From: Streptomyces sp. S.PB5
GTDB taxonomy: Bacteria > Actinomycetota > Actinomycetes > Streptomycetales > Streptomycetaceae
Direction of reading: 5' to 3'
Assembly: GCF_030403745.1 (NCBI RefSeq)
Contig: NZ_JAQMWP010000010.1
Span: 310,001-374,000 of the forward strand
Length of the DNA: 64,000 bases
The position numbers were made by a program, and so were the translations under genes. The notes under the pieces are model-generated. The model was not told the origin of the DNA. It saw only the letters and a program-made list of their open reading frames with translations, and did not search any database. The stretch's first letter is position 1. Each line of letters opens with the position of its first letter. This document shows, piece after piece, positions 31,915-39,500 of this stretch.

Positions 31915-32784
31915 TCAGTCTCCCGCACCGAGTTCCCGGCGCAGCCGCCGCGTCCACGGGTGGTCGTCGCCGAAGACGCGCGCGAAGTGGGGTGACAGCT
32001 GTACAAGTCCCGTGGCTCCGGCCGCCGTGTCGGTGTGGTCCCGGGTCAGCCGGGCCACGTGGAAGGCGTTGAGCAGGGTGTGCGGGTGTTCACGGCCGAG
32101 GGCGGTGGTGCGGTCGTGGAGGAGGGCGGTGAAGAGGCGGTGGGCGGTGTGCGGATCGCCCTCCGCCTCGGTCCAGTGGGCGATGTTGTGGCGTACGGCG
32201 AGGGTGTGCGGGTGGGCCGGGCCGTTGACCCGGTGCTCGTCGTCGAGGAGGGCCCGGAAGTCGGCCAGGGCGACGACGCGGGCGTGGGCGCCCTGGGCGG
32301 CGGTCCAGTACGCGGTGTTGTGGCGGGCCAGCAGGGTCTCCGGGGCGTCCGGGCCCAGCGCCCGTTCGGTGTCGCGGCGGAGCTCCGCGTACTGCCGGGC
32401 GGCCTCCCCGGGGTCGCCCGCCTCACCGGTCCAGCGGGCGAGGTCGTCACGGAGCAGACGCAGGGCGCGGCGGCCGTGGCCGTGGGTGTGACTGTGGTCG
32501 CGGTCGTGCTCGTGGCCTCGGGAGCGTTCGTGGTCCTGGGCGTCGAGGCGGCCCCGGTAGATGTCCAGCAGCCGCCGCGTCTGCTCCCTCGCCTCCAGAG
32601 CCCCGCCGCACACGCCCGTCCAGTACGCGATGCCGTGCCGTACCACGAGCGTGAACCAGGCGTCGTCGCCGAGCCGGGTGCGGCAGTCGGCCTCCAGCCC
32701 GGTGAGCAGCCGCAACGCGGCGGACGCGTTGCCCGCGGCACCGATCCTGTACGCGCTCAGCTGGCGCTCGCGAAGCAATGCCAT
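31915..32784 (-). CDS. Tetratricopeptide-repeat protein with His-rich loop
   Basis: 289 residues from ATG 32784; the open frame upstream is poor. Repeated helical units share the pattern TLxxRHNxAxWTxxxGD (residues about 40-60, 150-170, 200-215), characteristic of TPR-10/12 repeats seen in actinobacterial regulators such as AfsR/SARP tails. Between units a stretch of about 20 residues contains DHERSRGHEHDRDHSHTH, rich in His and acidic residues and able to bind metal ions. No enzymatic domain is present, so a scaffold or sensor role is likely. It overlaps no neighbour and precedes the DUF1905 gene. Confidence 0.75.
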   Translation of the reverse strand: MALLRERQLSAYRIGAAGNASAALRLLTGLEADCRTRLGDDAWFTLVVRHGIAYWTGVCGGALEAREQTRRLLDIYRGRLDAQDHERSRGHEHDRDHSHTHGHGRRALRLLRDDLARWTGEAGDPGEAARQYAELRRDTERALGPDAPETLLARHNTAYWTAAQGAHARVVALADFRALLDDEHRVNGPAHPHTLAVRHNIAHWTEAEGDPHTAHRLFTALLHDRTTALGREHPHTLLNAFHVARLTRDHTDTAAGATGLVQLSPHFARVFGDDHPWTRRLRRELGAGD

Positions 32785-32959
32785 GGAGCCCGCCCCCGCC
32801 TGGATCGTCGGCCGCGCTCCCAGAGTAGCCAGCGGCGCCCCACCCCAGAAGACACCTGCCCGCCACCCCGCCGGTGACCGTCTCGTGGACGCCCTCTTGA
32901 CGTCGACCGGAGCCCGATCGACACTCCAGATGGGAATCCTAGTGAACAGGTAGGGAAAC

Positions 32960-33082
32960 ATGGGGCGCCTTGAAACGGCTGTCGGCCGAGTGAGCCGTAC
33001 GTCCGGGCCGTCGCCTCTTCTCACCTCCCGCCGTCACATCGACCTGCAGCGGGTCTGCAGCGCCATCAGCCGCCGGGGCTGA
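32960..33082 (+). CDS. Cys-containing leader peptide (HIDLQRV family)
   Basis: A 40-residue ORF from ATG 32960 (GTG 32990 is an alternative) ending SRRHIDLQRVCSAISRRG. The RRHIDLQRV core is the hallmark of Streptomyces 'putative leader peptides' found before sulfur-metabolism genes, and the single Cys codon follows it directly. Such short ORFs are thought to sense cysteinyl-tRNA supply and control downstream expression. It lies about 110 bp before the glutathione-S-transferase-like gene. Confidence 0.75.
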   Translation: MGRLETAVGRVSRTSGPSPLLTSRRHIDLQRVCSAISRRG

Positions 33083-33194
33083 GCCCCCCCGTACCCGTCG
33101 CCGCCCCTGCCGCCACAGCCGGGGGCCACCCCTGTCCTGGCCCGACGTCGCTTCCGCCGCGCGTACGTCCGCGCGCCCATACCCGGGGAGATCC

Positions 33195-34073
33195 ATGTCC
33201 GTCACACCGCTCGCTCCCGCCTCGACCGCGCAGCCCGCCCCGGTGTTCCGGGGCCGGATCGGCCGGGACGCGCGCAGCGGGCACTACGCCGTGCCGCGCC
33301 GCTACCGGCTCCATCTGTCGACCGCATGTCCGGACGGACTGCGCATCGCCGTCGTGCACAGCCTCCTCGGCCTCGACGACGCCTGTCCCGTGACCTTCCT
33401 GGACGCGGTCCCCGACTGTTCCGACGGGGGACACTCCGTGCTGCGCCCGCTGTACGAGGCCAGCGCGCACCGGTACAGGGGCGCCGCCACCGGGCCGGTG
33501 CTCAGCGACGACTGGTCCGGACGCATCGTGAGCACCCACGCCCCGGACATCACCCGCGACCTCGCCCGCCACTTCGGCGGCGGCCGTCCGGCGCTGTACC
33601 CGTGCGGCGCGGAGTCGGAGATCGAGGCCGTGGAGCGGCTGTGCGCGCAGGACCTGGAACAGGCCGCACAGCGCGCCGGCACCCCCGACGCCGAACCCGC
33701 CGAACGCGAGGCGGCGCTCGACAAGCTCCTGGAGACGCTCGGCGCGCTGGAGCGATGGCTCGTGGGCCGCGACCACCTGATCCGGGATCACATCACCGCC
33801 GCGGACGTGGAGTTGTGGGTGACACTGGTCCAACTGGACACCGTGCACCGCCATCACCTGGACGCCTCGGCCGTGCAGCGGATCGCCGGCCACCCGACCC
33901 TGTGGGCCTACGCCCGCCGGCTCGCCGCGCACACCGACTGCGGCGCCCACCTCGACCTCGACGGCATCGCCCGCCGCCACCACGCCCGCTGCCGGGGCCT
34001 GGAGGCCGCCGGTGCCGCCGTGCAGATCCTCGACTGGGCGGCGCACACCGCCCATGTGGTGGACCGGCATTGA
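33195..34073 (+). CDS. Glutathionyl-hydroquinone-reductase-like (Xi-class GST) protein
   Basis: 292 residues. The N-terminal thioredoxin-like part has RYRLHLSTACPDGLRIAVVHSLLGLDD, aligning with the YxLYxSxACPWAxR motif of Xi-class GSTs; C45 is the catalytic Cys, but the usual Trp after CP is Asp. DLEQAAQRAGTPDAE and GRDHLIRDHITAADVELWVTLVQLD are the GST C-terminal helices. Streptomyces make mycothiol and ergothioneine, not glutathione, so another thiol or a scavenged one is likely. A Cys leader peptide upstream suggests control by sulfur supply. Confidence 0.8.
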   Translation: MSVTPLAPASTAQPAPVFRGRIGRDARSGHYAVPRRYRLHLSTACPDGLRIAVVHSLLGLDDACPVTFLDAVPDCSDGGHSVLRPLYEASAHRYRGAATGPVLSDDWSGRIVSTHAPDITRDLARHFGGGRPALYPCGAESEIEAVERLCAQDLEQAAQRAGTPDAEPAEREAALDKLLETLGALERWLVGRDHLIRDHITAADVELWVTLVQLDTVHRHHLDASAVQRIAGHPTLWAYARRLAAHTDCGAHLDLDGIARRHHARCRGLEAAGAAVQILDWAAHTAHVVDRH

Positions 34074-34112
34074 CATCCGTTCGGGCAGATGTCTTTACTT
34101 ACGCCCCAGAAC

Positions 34113-34227
34113 GGTCATGAGCGTCAGCGACAAGCCCTGGCTGGCTGACCGGCAACCCTCGCTCCGCGGTGGGGTGCCCCAGGTGACGACCGGACCGACG
34201 AAGTCTCGGTAAGCGCGAGGGCCCACG
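34113..34227 (+). ncRNA. SAM-IV riboswitch
   Basis: The sequence starts GGTCATGAGCGTCAGCG and continues with CCGGCAACCCTC, CGCGGTGGGGTGCC and CAGGTGACGACC, matching the SAM-IV consensus of Actinobacteria: closing stem, kink-turn-like internal loop, SAM core and 3' pseudoknot region ending near the AAGCGCGAGGGCCC block. It binds S-adenosylmethionine and turns off genes when SAM is abundant. It lies 130 bp before a Cys-rich leader peptide and then the amino acid ABC importer. Confidence 0.88.
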
Positions 34228-34243
34228 GGGCCCGGAAGAAACG

Positions 34244-34402
34244 GTGACGGACATGTACGCAGTTCCCAGGACGGCCACGCGCCGCGCCTCGGGCTGCGTA
34301 CTGCCGTACGCCAGCCCGCTCGTCGCCGACCGGGCCGTCGATCTCCTGCGCGTGAACAGCGCACTGTGTACCGCACCGGGCCGAGCCCGCTGTCGGGGCT
34401 GA
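34244..34402 (+). CDS. Cys-rich leader peptide behind SAM-IV
   Basis: A 52-residue ORF from GTG 34244, with GGAAGAA just upstream (ATG 34253 is the alternative). It ends AVDLLRVNSALCTAPGRARCRG, a variant of the HIDLQRV-type leader, with three Cys codons (TGC, TGT, TGT) in all. Placed between the SAM-IV aptamer and the importer genes, it gives the transcript a second, cysteine-linked input. Confidence 0.65.
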   Translation: MTDMYAVPRTATRRASGCVLPYASPLVADRAVDLLRVNSALCTAPGRARCRG

Positions 34403-34576
34403 CGTCCCCCTCCGCAGCCCCAGCGTTCCCGACGAACACCGCCGAAGCGGTGTGCCGTTGTCCGCCCAGCTCCCGGTTCCCGTGCGTCCCCGTGTGCCCT
34501 GACCCGCCGTAGACGGCGTCGTGGCCCGCGTCCCGTGCGCCCGTGTCCGGGGGATCCGATCCCGCCGGAGCCCCTC

Positions 34577-35560
34577 ATGAGTGAATCCCCAGGCGCCGCC
34601 GTATCCGTCACCGAGGCACCGCCGCCATCCGACTCCCCGTCAAAACAACTGACCGCGCAGCGAGTTGTCCCGCTGCGGCGGCCCGGCCGCTGGATCGCCA
34701 CCGCCGTCGTCCTGGTCCTCGCCGCCCAGTTCGTGCACGGCCTGGTGTCCAACCCCTTCTACCAGTGGGACCGGTTCGGCTACTGGTTCCTGCGGCCGAC
34801 GATCCTCGACGGGCTGCTCATCACGCTCGAAGTCACCGCCTACAGCGCGGTGCTGGGCCTTCTCGGCGGTGTCGTGCTCGCGCTGGCCCGGCTCTCCAGG
34901 AGCCCGGTCCTGCGGGCGGTCAGCTGGGTCTACATCTGGACCTTCCGCTCCATCCCGCTGATCGTCATCCTGCTCTTCCTCTACAACTTCAGCGCCCTGT
35001 ACCAGACGCTCAGCGTGGGCGTCCCCTTCGGCCCGGCCTTCTTCACCTTCGACGAGTCCCGGCTCGCCACCGACATCGTCGTCGCCGTCGTCGGACTGAG
35101 CCTGAACCAGGCGGCGTACGCGGCCGAGGCGGTCCGCGGCGGCATCCTCTCCGTCGACCAGGGCCAGCACGAGGCGGCCGCCGCCCTCGGGCTGCCGAAG
35201 GGCTACCAGTTCCGCAAGGTGGTCTTCCCGCAGGCGCTGCGCTCCATCACCCCGAACTACGTCAACCAGCTCATCGACCTGGTCAAGGCCACCTCGCTGG
35301 TCTTCTACGTCTCCCTGCTCGACCTGTTCGGCGCCGCGCAGACGATGGGTGCCACCTACCCCGGCGACATCGTGCCGCTGCTGCTCGTCGTCACCGTCTG
35401 GTACCTGATCCTGACCACCGTCGTCTCCGTCGTCCAGTTCTACGTCGAGCGGTACTTCGCCCGGGGCGCCACCCGCACCCTGCCGCCGACCCCGCTCCAG
35501 AAGCTGCGCACCGGAGTGAGCGACCTGCGCGCCCGTATCCGCCGGGAGGCCGCCGTATGA
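34577..35560 (+). CDS. Polar amino acid ABC transporter permease
   Basis: 327 residues from ATG 34577 (CGGAG upstream). HisM/GlnP-type permease with about five to six helices; the EAA loop reads GQHEAAAALGLPKGYQFRKVVFPQALR near residue 195-220, the site that contacts the ATPase. N-terminal ~45 residues are polar. It overlaps the ATPase gene by ATGA. Its position behind a SAM-IV riboswitch and a Cys leader suggests import of a sulfur amino acid (cystine, methionine or an S-alkylcysteine). Confidence 0.9.
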   Translation: MSESPGAAVSVTEAPPPSDSPSKQLTAQRVVPLRRPGRWIATAVVLVLAAQFVHGLVSNPFYQWDRFGYWFLRPTILDGLLITLEVTAYSAVLGLLGGVVLALARLSRSPVLRAVSWVYIWTFRSIPLIVILLFLYNFSALYQTLSVGVPFGPAFFTFDESRLATDIVVAVVGLSLNQAAYAAEAVRGGILSVDQGQHEAAAALGLPKGYQFRKVVFPQALRSITPNYVNQLIDLVKATSLVFYVSLLDLFGAAQTMGATYPGDIVPLLLVVTVWYLILTTVVSVVQFYVERYFARGATRTLPPTPLQKLRTGVSDLRARIRREAAV

Positions 35561-36342
35561 GCACCGACACCCTCCAGATCGTGCCTGCCGCCGTCGAGGT
35601 CCACGACGTGCACAAGTGGTACGGCTCCCACCGGGTCCTGGACGGCGTCGACCTGACCGTCAGGGCCGGTGAGGTCGCCGTCGTCCTCGGCCCGTCCGGC
35701 TCCGGCAAGTCGACCCTGCTCCGGGTCATCAACCACCTGGAGAAGCCCGAGATCGGGTACGTCAGCGTCAACGGCGAGCTGATCGGCGTACGCAAGCAGG
35801 GCGACCACCTCAAGGAGCTGAGCGAGCGGGCGATCCTCGCCCAGCGCAGCAACATCGGCTTCGTCTTCCAGAACTTCAACCTCTTCCCGCACCTGACCGT
35901 GCTGGAGAACGTCACCGCCGCCCCGGTGGCGACCGGGAAGCTCGGCCGGGACGAGGCGCACAAGCTCGCCCGGGAACTCCTGGACCGGGTCGGCCTCGCC
36001 GAGAAGGAGGCCGCCTACCCACGGCAGCTGTCCGGCGGACAGCAGCAGCGCGTCGCCATCGCCCGCGCGCTCGCGCTGCGGCCCGGCGTCATCCTCTTCG
36101 ACGAGCCGACCTCCGCCCTGGACCCGGAGCTCGTGGGTGAAGTCCTCGCCGTCATCAAGGACTTGGCGAAGAGCGGCACCACCTTGGTGATCGTCACCCA
36201 TGAGATCGGCTTCGCCCGCGAGATCGCCGACCGGGTCGTCTTCATCGACGGCGGAAAGATCGTCGAACAGGGCCCGCCCGCCGAGGTGCTGGACAAGCCC
36301 CGGCACGAACGGACCCGGGACTTCCTCAGCAAGGTGCTCTGA
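35557..36342 (+). CDS. Polar amino acid ABC transporter ATP-binding protein
   Basis: 261-residue ATPase of the GlnQ/HisP group. Walker A GPSGSGKST, FVFQNFNLFPHLTVLENV, signature LSGGQQQRVAIARALAL, Walker B VILFDEPTSALDPELVGEVL and H-loop VTHEIGFARE are all intact. It carries a short insertion before the Q-loop (GVRKQGDHLKELSE), often seen in cystine-type ATPases. ATG 35557 overlaps the permease stop. It powers the importer formed with the neighbouring permease and lipoprotein. Confidence 0.92.
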   Translation: MSTDTLQIVPAAVEVHDVHKWYGSHRVLDGVDLTVRAGEVAVVLGPSGSGKSTLLRVINHLEKPEIGYVSVNGELIGVRKQGDHLKELSERAILAQRSNIGFVFQNFNLFPHLTVLENVTAAPVATGKLGRDEAHKLARELLDRVGLAEKEAAYPRQLSGGQQQRVAIARALALRPGVILFDEPTSALDPELVGEVLAVIKDLAKSGTTLVIVTHEIGFAREIADRVVFIDGGKIVEQGPPAEVLDKPRHERTRDFLSKVL

Positions 36343-36407
36343 CACCACCCACGACCTCCCCCCACCGCATCACCCTCACCACCCGCTCCCAGCCACAAAG
36401 GACAGTC

Positions 36408-37430
36408 ATGCCTACCCAGTTCACCCGACGCAGCCTGATACGGGGCATCACCGCGGCCACCGCCGTCGCCACCCTCGCCACCGGGCTCGCCGCCTGCGGG
36501 GGCGACAGCGATGCCGCCACCCGGACCGACGACGCCGCCGACACGGTGACCGTGGGCCGGCTGTCCAACGGCGCGGCCACCGAGACCGAGCTGAAGGTCG
36601 CCGAGGTGAAGTCCATCAGCGCCCTGCTCCCGGACGGCATCAAGAAGAGCGGCAAGCTGGTCATCGGCTCCGGCACCCTGCCCTCCGGCAGCCCGCCCCT
36701 CGGCTTCATCGGCAGCGACCAGAAGACGCTCACCGGCTCCGAGATCGACCTCGGCCGCCTGGTCTCCGCCGTCCTCGGCCTCAAGCCCGAGGTGCAGCGC
36801 TCCACTTGGGAGAACCTCTTCATCGGCCTCGACAGCGGCAAGGTGGACGTGGCGTTCTCCAACGTCACCGACACCGAGGAGCGCAAGCAGAAGTACGAGT
36901 TCGCCTCCTATCGCAAGGACGACCTCGCGTTCGAGGTGAAGAAGGACAACACCTGGAACTTCGACAACAACTACGAGAACCTCGCCGGCAAGACCGTCTC
37001 CGTCGGCAACGGCACCAACCAGGAGAAGATCCTCCTGGAGTGGAAGGCGAAGCTGGAGAAGGAGGGCAAGAAGCTCACGGTCAAGTACTTCCAGGAGACC
37101 AACAGCCTCTACCTCGCCCTCAACAGCGGCAAGATCGACGCCTACTTCGGCCCCAGCCCGAACCTCTCGTACCACACCACGCAGACCGCGAACACGCCCC
37201 AGGCGACCCGTATCGCGGGCCAGTTCTCCGGTGCCGGTGAGACCCTCCAGGGCCTGATCGCCGCGACCGCCAAGAAGGACAGCGGGCTCGCCGAGCCCCT
37301 CGCGGCCGCGATCAACCACCTGATCGACAACGGGCAGTACGCGAAGTGGCTCAAGGCCTGGAACCTCTCCGGCGAGGCCGTCGCCAAGTCCGAGGTGAAC
37401 CCGCCCGGGCTGCCGCTCACCAATTCCTGA
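36408..37430 (+). CDS. ABC transporter substrate-binding lipoprotein (amino acid)
   Basis: 340 residues. TRRSLIRG followed by a hydrophobic stretch and the lipobox LAAC (Cys about 30) indicates export and lipid anchoring, perhaps through Tat because of the RR pair. The mature part is a type II solute-binding fold (SBP_bac_3): GKLVIGSGTLPSGSPPLGF, GSEIDLGRLVSAVLG, GKVDVAFSNVTDTEERK and the hinge region LAGKTVSVGNGTNQEK. It delivers ligand to the permease; a sulfur amino acid is likely from the regulatory elements. A 65-bp gap separates it from the ATPase gene. Confidence 0.9.
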   Translation: MPTQFTRRSLIRGITAATAVATLATGLAACGGDSDAATRTDDAADTVTVGRLSNGAATETELKVAEVKSISALLPDGIKKSGKLVIGSGTLPSGSPPLGFIGSDQKTLTGSEIDLGRLVSAVLGLKPEVQRSTWENLFIGLDSGKVDVAFSNVTDTEERKQKYEFASYRKDDLAFEVKKDNTWNFDNNYENLAGKTVSVGNGTNQEKILLEWKAKLEKEGKKLTVKYFQETNSLYLALNSGKIDAYFGPSPNLSYHTTQTANTPQATRIAGQFSGAGETLQGLIAATAKKDSGLAEPLAAAINHLIDNGQYAKWLKAWNLSGEAVAKSEVNPPGLPLTNS

Positions 37431-37464
37431 TCATTCGTCAGCGCCTGTAGTGGGAAAGGCAGTT

Positions 37465-38001
37465 GTGGTCCACCAGATAGACCTTCACGGAGCCCTGGGC
37501 GTCCGCCTCCTGGACAATCCCGTCTGGGCCGCCGGACTGGACGGACCGCACGCCGGTTTCGCCGAAAGGGTCGGCCGGGCGGCGCGTTGTCCGGCGAACG
37601 TGTACGCGTTCGCCGCGCTCGCCGACCCGGCGGACCCGGCCGCCTGGGCCGACCTGCACACCCTGCTCGGCCCGGCAACCACCGCTCGCCTCAAGGGAGT
37701 CGAGACCGTCCCCGACATCCTCGACCTCGTCGCCCGCACCGGACCCGGCCCCTTCGCCCGCACCGTCCACCTCGGCACCTACCTCGGCATCCGGCACCGG
37801 CACCGGGGCCTCGGCACCCGGCTGGTCCGGGCCGTCGCCGCGGGCATCAGGGAGCGCGGGGAGACCCCGTTCCTGCACGCCGCCGCGAACAACGCCACCG
37901 CGATCCGGCTGTACGAGTCGATGGGCTTCACCCTTCGCCGCCGTACGGCCATCCTCCAGGTGCGCTCGCCAGGAACAGATCCGCGGACCGGGGCGTTGTG
38001 A
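37465..38001 (+). CDS. GNAT family N-acetyltransferase
   Basis: 178 residues from GTG 37465, which has GGAAAGG 5 bp upstream (GTG 37450 is open in frame too). Acetyl-CoA motif RHRHRGLGTRLVRAVAAGI near 113-131, then NNATAIRLYESMGF near 143-156. It follows the importer genes by a short gap and precedes two FMN monooxygenases. In Bacillus the same set (importer, N-acetyltransferase SnaA, monooxygenases CmoO and CmoJ) salvages S-alkylcysteines, so acetylation of an imported cysteine derivative is a reasonable proposal. Confidence 0.8.
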   Translation: MVHQIDLHGALGVRLLDNPVWAAGLDGPHAGFAERVGRAARCPANVYAFAALADPADPAAWADLHTLLGPATTARLKGVETVPDILDLVARTGPGPFARTVHLGTYLGIRHRHRGLGTRLVRAVAAGIRERGETPFLHAAANNATAIRLYESMGFTLRRRTAILQVRSPGTDPRTGAL

Positions 38002-38042
38002 CTCACGACGAGATGCGCTCCGCGGCTCCCGGAGGTGGACAC

Positions 38043-38156
38043 GTGCGACACACGGACCGCCATCCCCGTGCCCTGAACCCCCGCCGCCGCATCCGCCTCC
38101 ACTCCCGGCCGCACATCGATCTGCAGCGCGTCGCCGGTTCCCTCTGTCGCCCCTGA
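38043..38156 (+). CDS. Cys-containing leader peptide (HIDLQRV family)
   Basis: A 37-residue ORF from GTG 38043, preceded by GGAGGTGG, ending SRPHIDLQRVAGSLCRP. The HIDLQRV core is intact and the Cys codon is third from the end. It lies 120 bp upstream of the first FMN monooxygenase gene, separate from the leader ahead of the importer, so the monooxygenases have their own cysteine-linked control. Confidence 0.78.
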   Translation: MRHTDRHPRALNPRRRIRLHSRPHIDLQRVAGSLCRP

Positions 38157-38276
38157 CCTCCCTCAGCCTCCGGCTGGGGGGACCCCATCTCCCTACGGTC
38201 GCTCCGCCGCCGTGCCCTGAGTGCCCTACGCCCTGGGCCGGTGTTCTCGTACGGATCTCCAGGAAGGCACCCACTC

Positions 38277-39479
38277 GTGTCCCCTTCGTCTCCTCTGCAT
38301 CTCGCCGTCGCCCTGGACGGCACCGGCTGGCACCCGGCCTCCTGGCGCGAGCCGGTCGCCCGTCCCCGTGACCTTCTCACCGCCGGCTACTGGGCCGATC
38401 TGGTCACCGAGGCCGAGCGCGGACTGCTCGACTTCGTGACCATCGAGGACGGACTCGGCCTGCAGTCCTCGGTCTTCGGCGGGCTCGACGGCCGCACCGA
38501 CCAGGTCCGCGGCCGCCTGGACGCCGTACTGATCGCGTCCCGCATCGCACCCCTCACCCGGCACATCGGCCTGGTGCCGACCGTGATCGCCACCCACACG
38601 GAGCCGTTCCACATCTCCAAGGCGATCGCCACCCTCGACTACGTCAGCACCGGCCGTGCCGGACTGCGGGTGCAGATCGCGCCCCGCCCCGACGAGGCGG
38701 ACCACTTCGGACGCCGCACGATCCCGCCGCTGACCCTGGACGAACTGCAGAGCCCGGCCGGACAGGAACTCGTCAGCGAGTACTTCGACGAGGCCGCCGA
38801 CCACGTGGAGGCCGTCCGCCGGCTCTGGGACAGCTGGGAGGACGACGCGGAGATCCGGGACGTCGCCACCGGCCGCTTCATCGACCGCGACAAGCTCCAC
38901 TACATCGACTTCGAGGGCAGGCACTTCAGCGTCAAGGGCCCCTCCATCACCCCGCGCCCCCCACAGGGCCAGCCCCTCGTCACCGCCCTCGCCCACCAGA
39001 CCGTCCCCTACCGGCTGGTGGCCCGCCAGGCCGACATCGGGTACGTCACCCCGTTCGACACCGGCCAGGCCCGGGCGATCGTCGCCGAGATCCGCGCCGA
39101 GCAGGAGACCGCGGGCCGCGCCGGAGAGCCCCTGCACGTCTTCGCCGACCTGGTGGTCTTCCTCGACGACGACTCATCGGAGGCCGTGGCCCGCAAGGAG
39201 CGCCTGGACGCCCTCGACGGCGGCGAGTACACCAGCGACGCCCGCATCTTCACCGGCACCCCCGCCCAACTCGCCGATCTGCTCCAGGAGTTCGCCTCCG
39301 CCGGGCTGACCGGCTTCCGGCTGCGCCCCGGCGTCCTCGGCCACGACCTCCCGGCCATCACCCAGGGCCTGGTCCCCGAACTCCAGCGCCGCGGCGCCTT
39401 CCGCACCGCCTACGAGGCCGACACCCTGCGCGGCCTGCTGGGCCTGGCCCGCCCCGCCAACCGCTACGCCGCTGCCTGA
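38277..39479 (+). CDS. LLM-class FMN-dependent monooxygenase (CmoO/YtmO-like)
   Basis: 400 residues from GTG 38277 with AGGAAGG 9 bp upstream. Luciferase-like TIM barrel: LHLAVALDGTGWHP, LDFVTIEDGLGLQS, IGLVPTVIATHTEPFHISKAIATLDYVSTGRAGLRVQIAP and PLVTALAHQTVPYRLVARQADIGYVTP. Uses reduced FMN from a separate reductase. Followed 21 bp later by an NtaA-type monooxygenase, a pairing seen in alkylcysteine and sulfonate salvage operons. Substrate inferred, not shown. Confidence 0.85.
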   Translation: MSPSSPLHLAVALDGTGWHPASWREPVARPRDLLTAGYWADLVTEAERGLLDFVTIEDGLGLQSSVFGGLDGRTDQVRGRLDAVLIASRIAPLTRHIGLVPTVIATHTEPFHISKAIATLDYVSTGRAGLRVQIAPRPDEADHFGRRTIPPLTLDELQSPAGQELVSEYFDEAADHVEAVRRLWDSWEDDAEIRDVATGRFIDRDKLHYIDFEGRHFSVKGPSITPRPPQGQPLVTALAHQTVPYRLVARQADIGYVTPFDTGQARAIVAEIRAEQETAGRAGEPLHVFADLVVFLDDDSSEAVARKERLDALDGGEYTSDARIFTGTPAQLADLLQEFASAGLTGFRLRPGVLGHDLPAITQGLVPELQRRGAFRTAYEADTLRGLLGLARPANRYAAA

Positions 39480-39500
39480 AACGGGAAGGACCGCACAGCC

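Noticed and set aside
34113..34227. SAM-I or cobalamin riboswitch
   Set aside because: The CCGGCAACC and GGTGGGGTGCC core and the 3' pseudoknot arrangement match SAM-IV; SAM-I would have a different P3/P4 layout.
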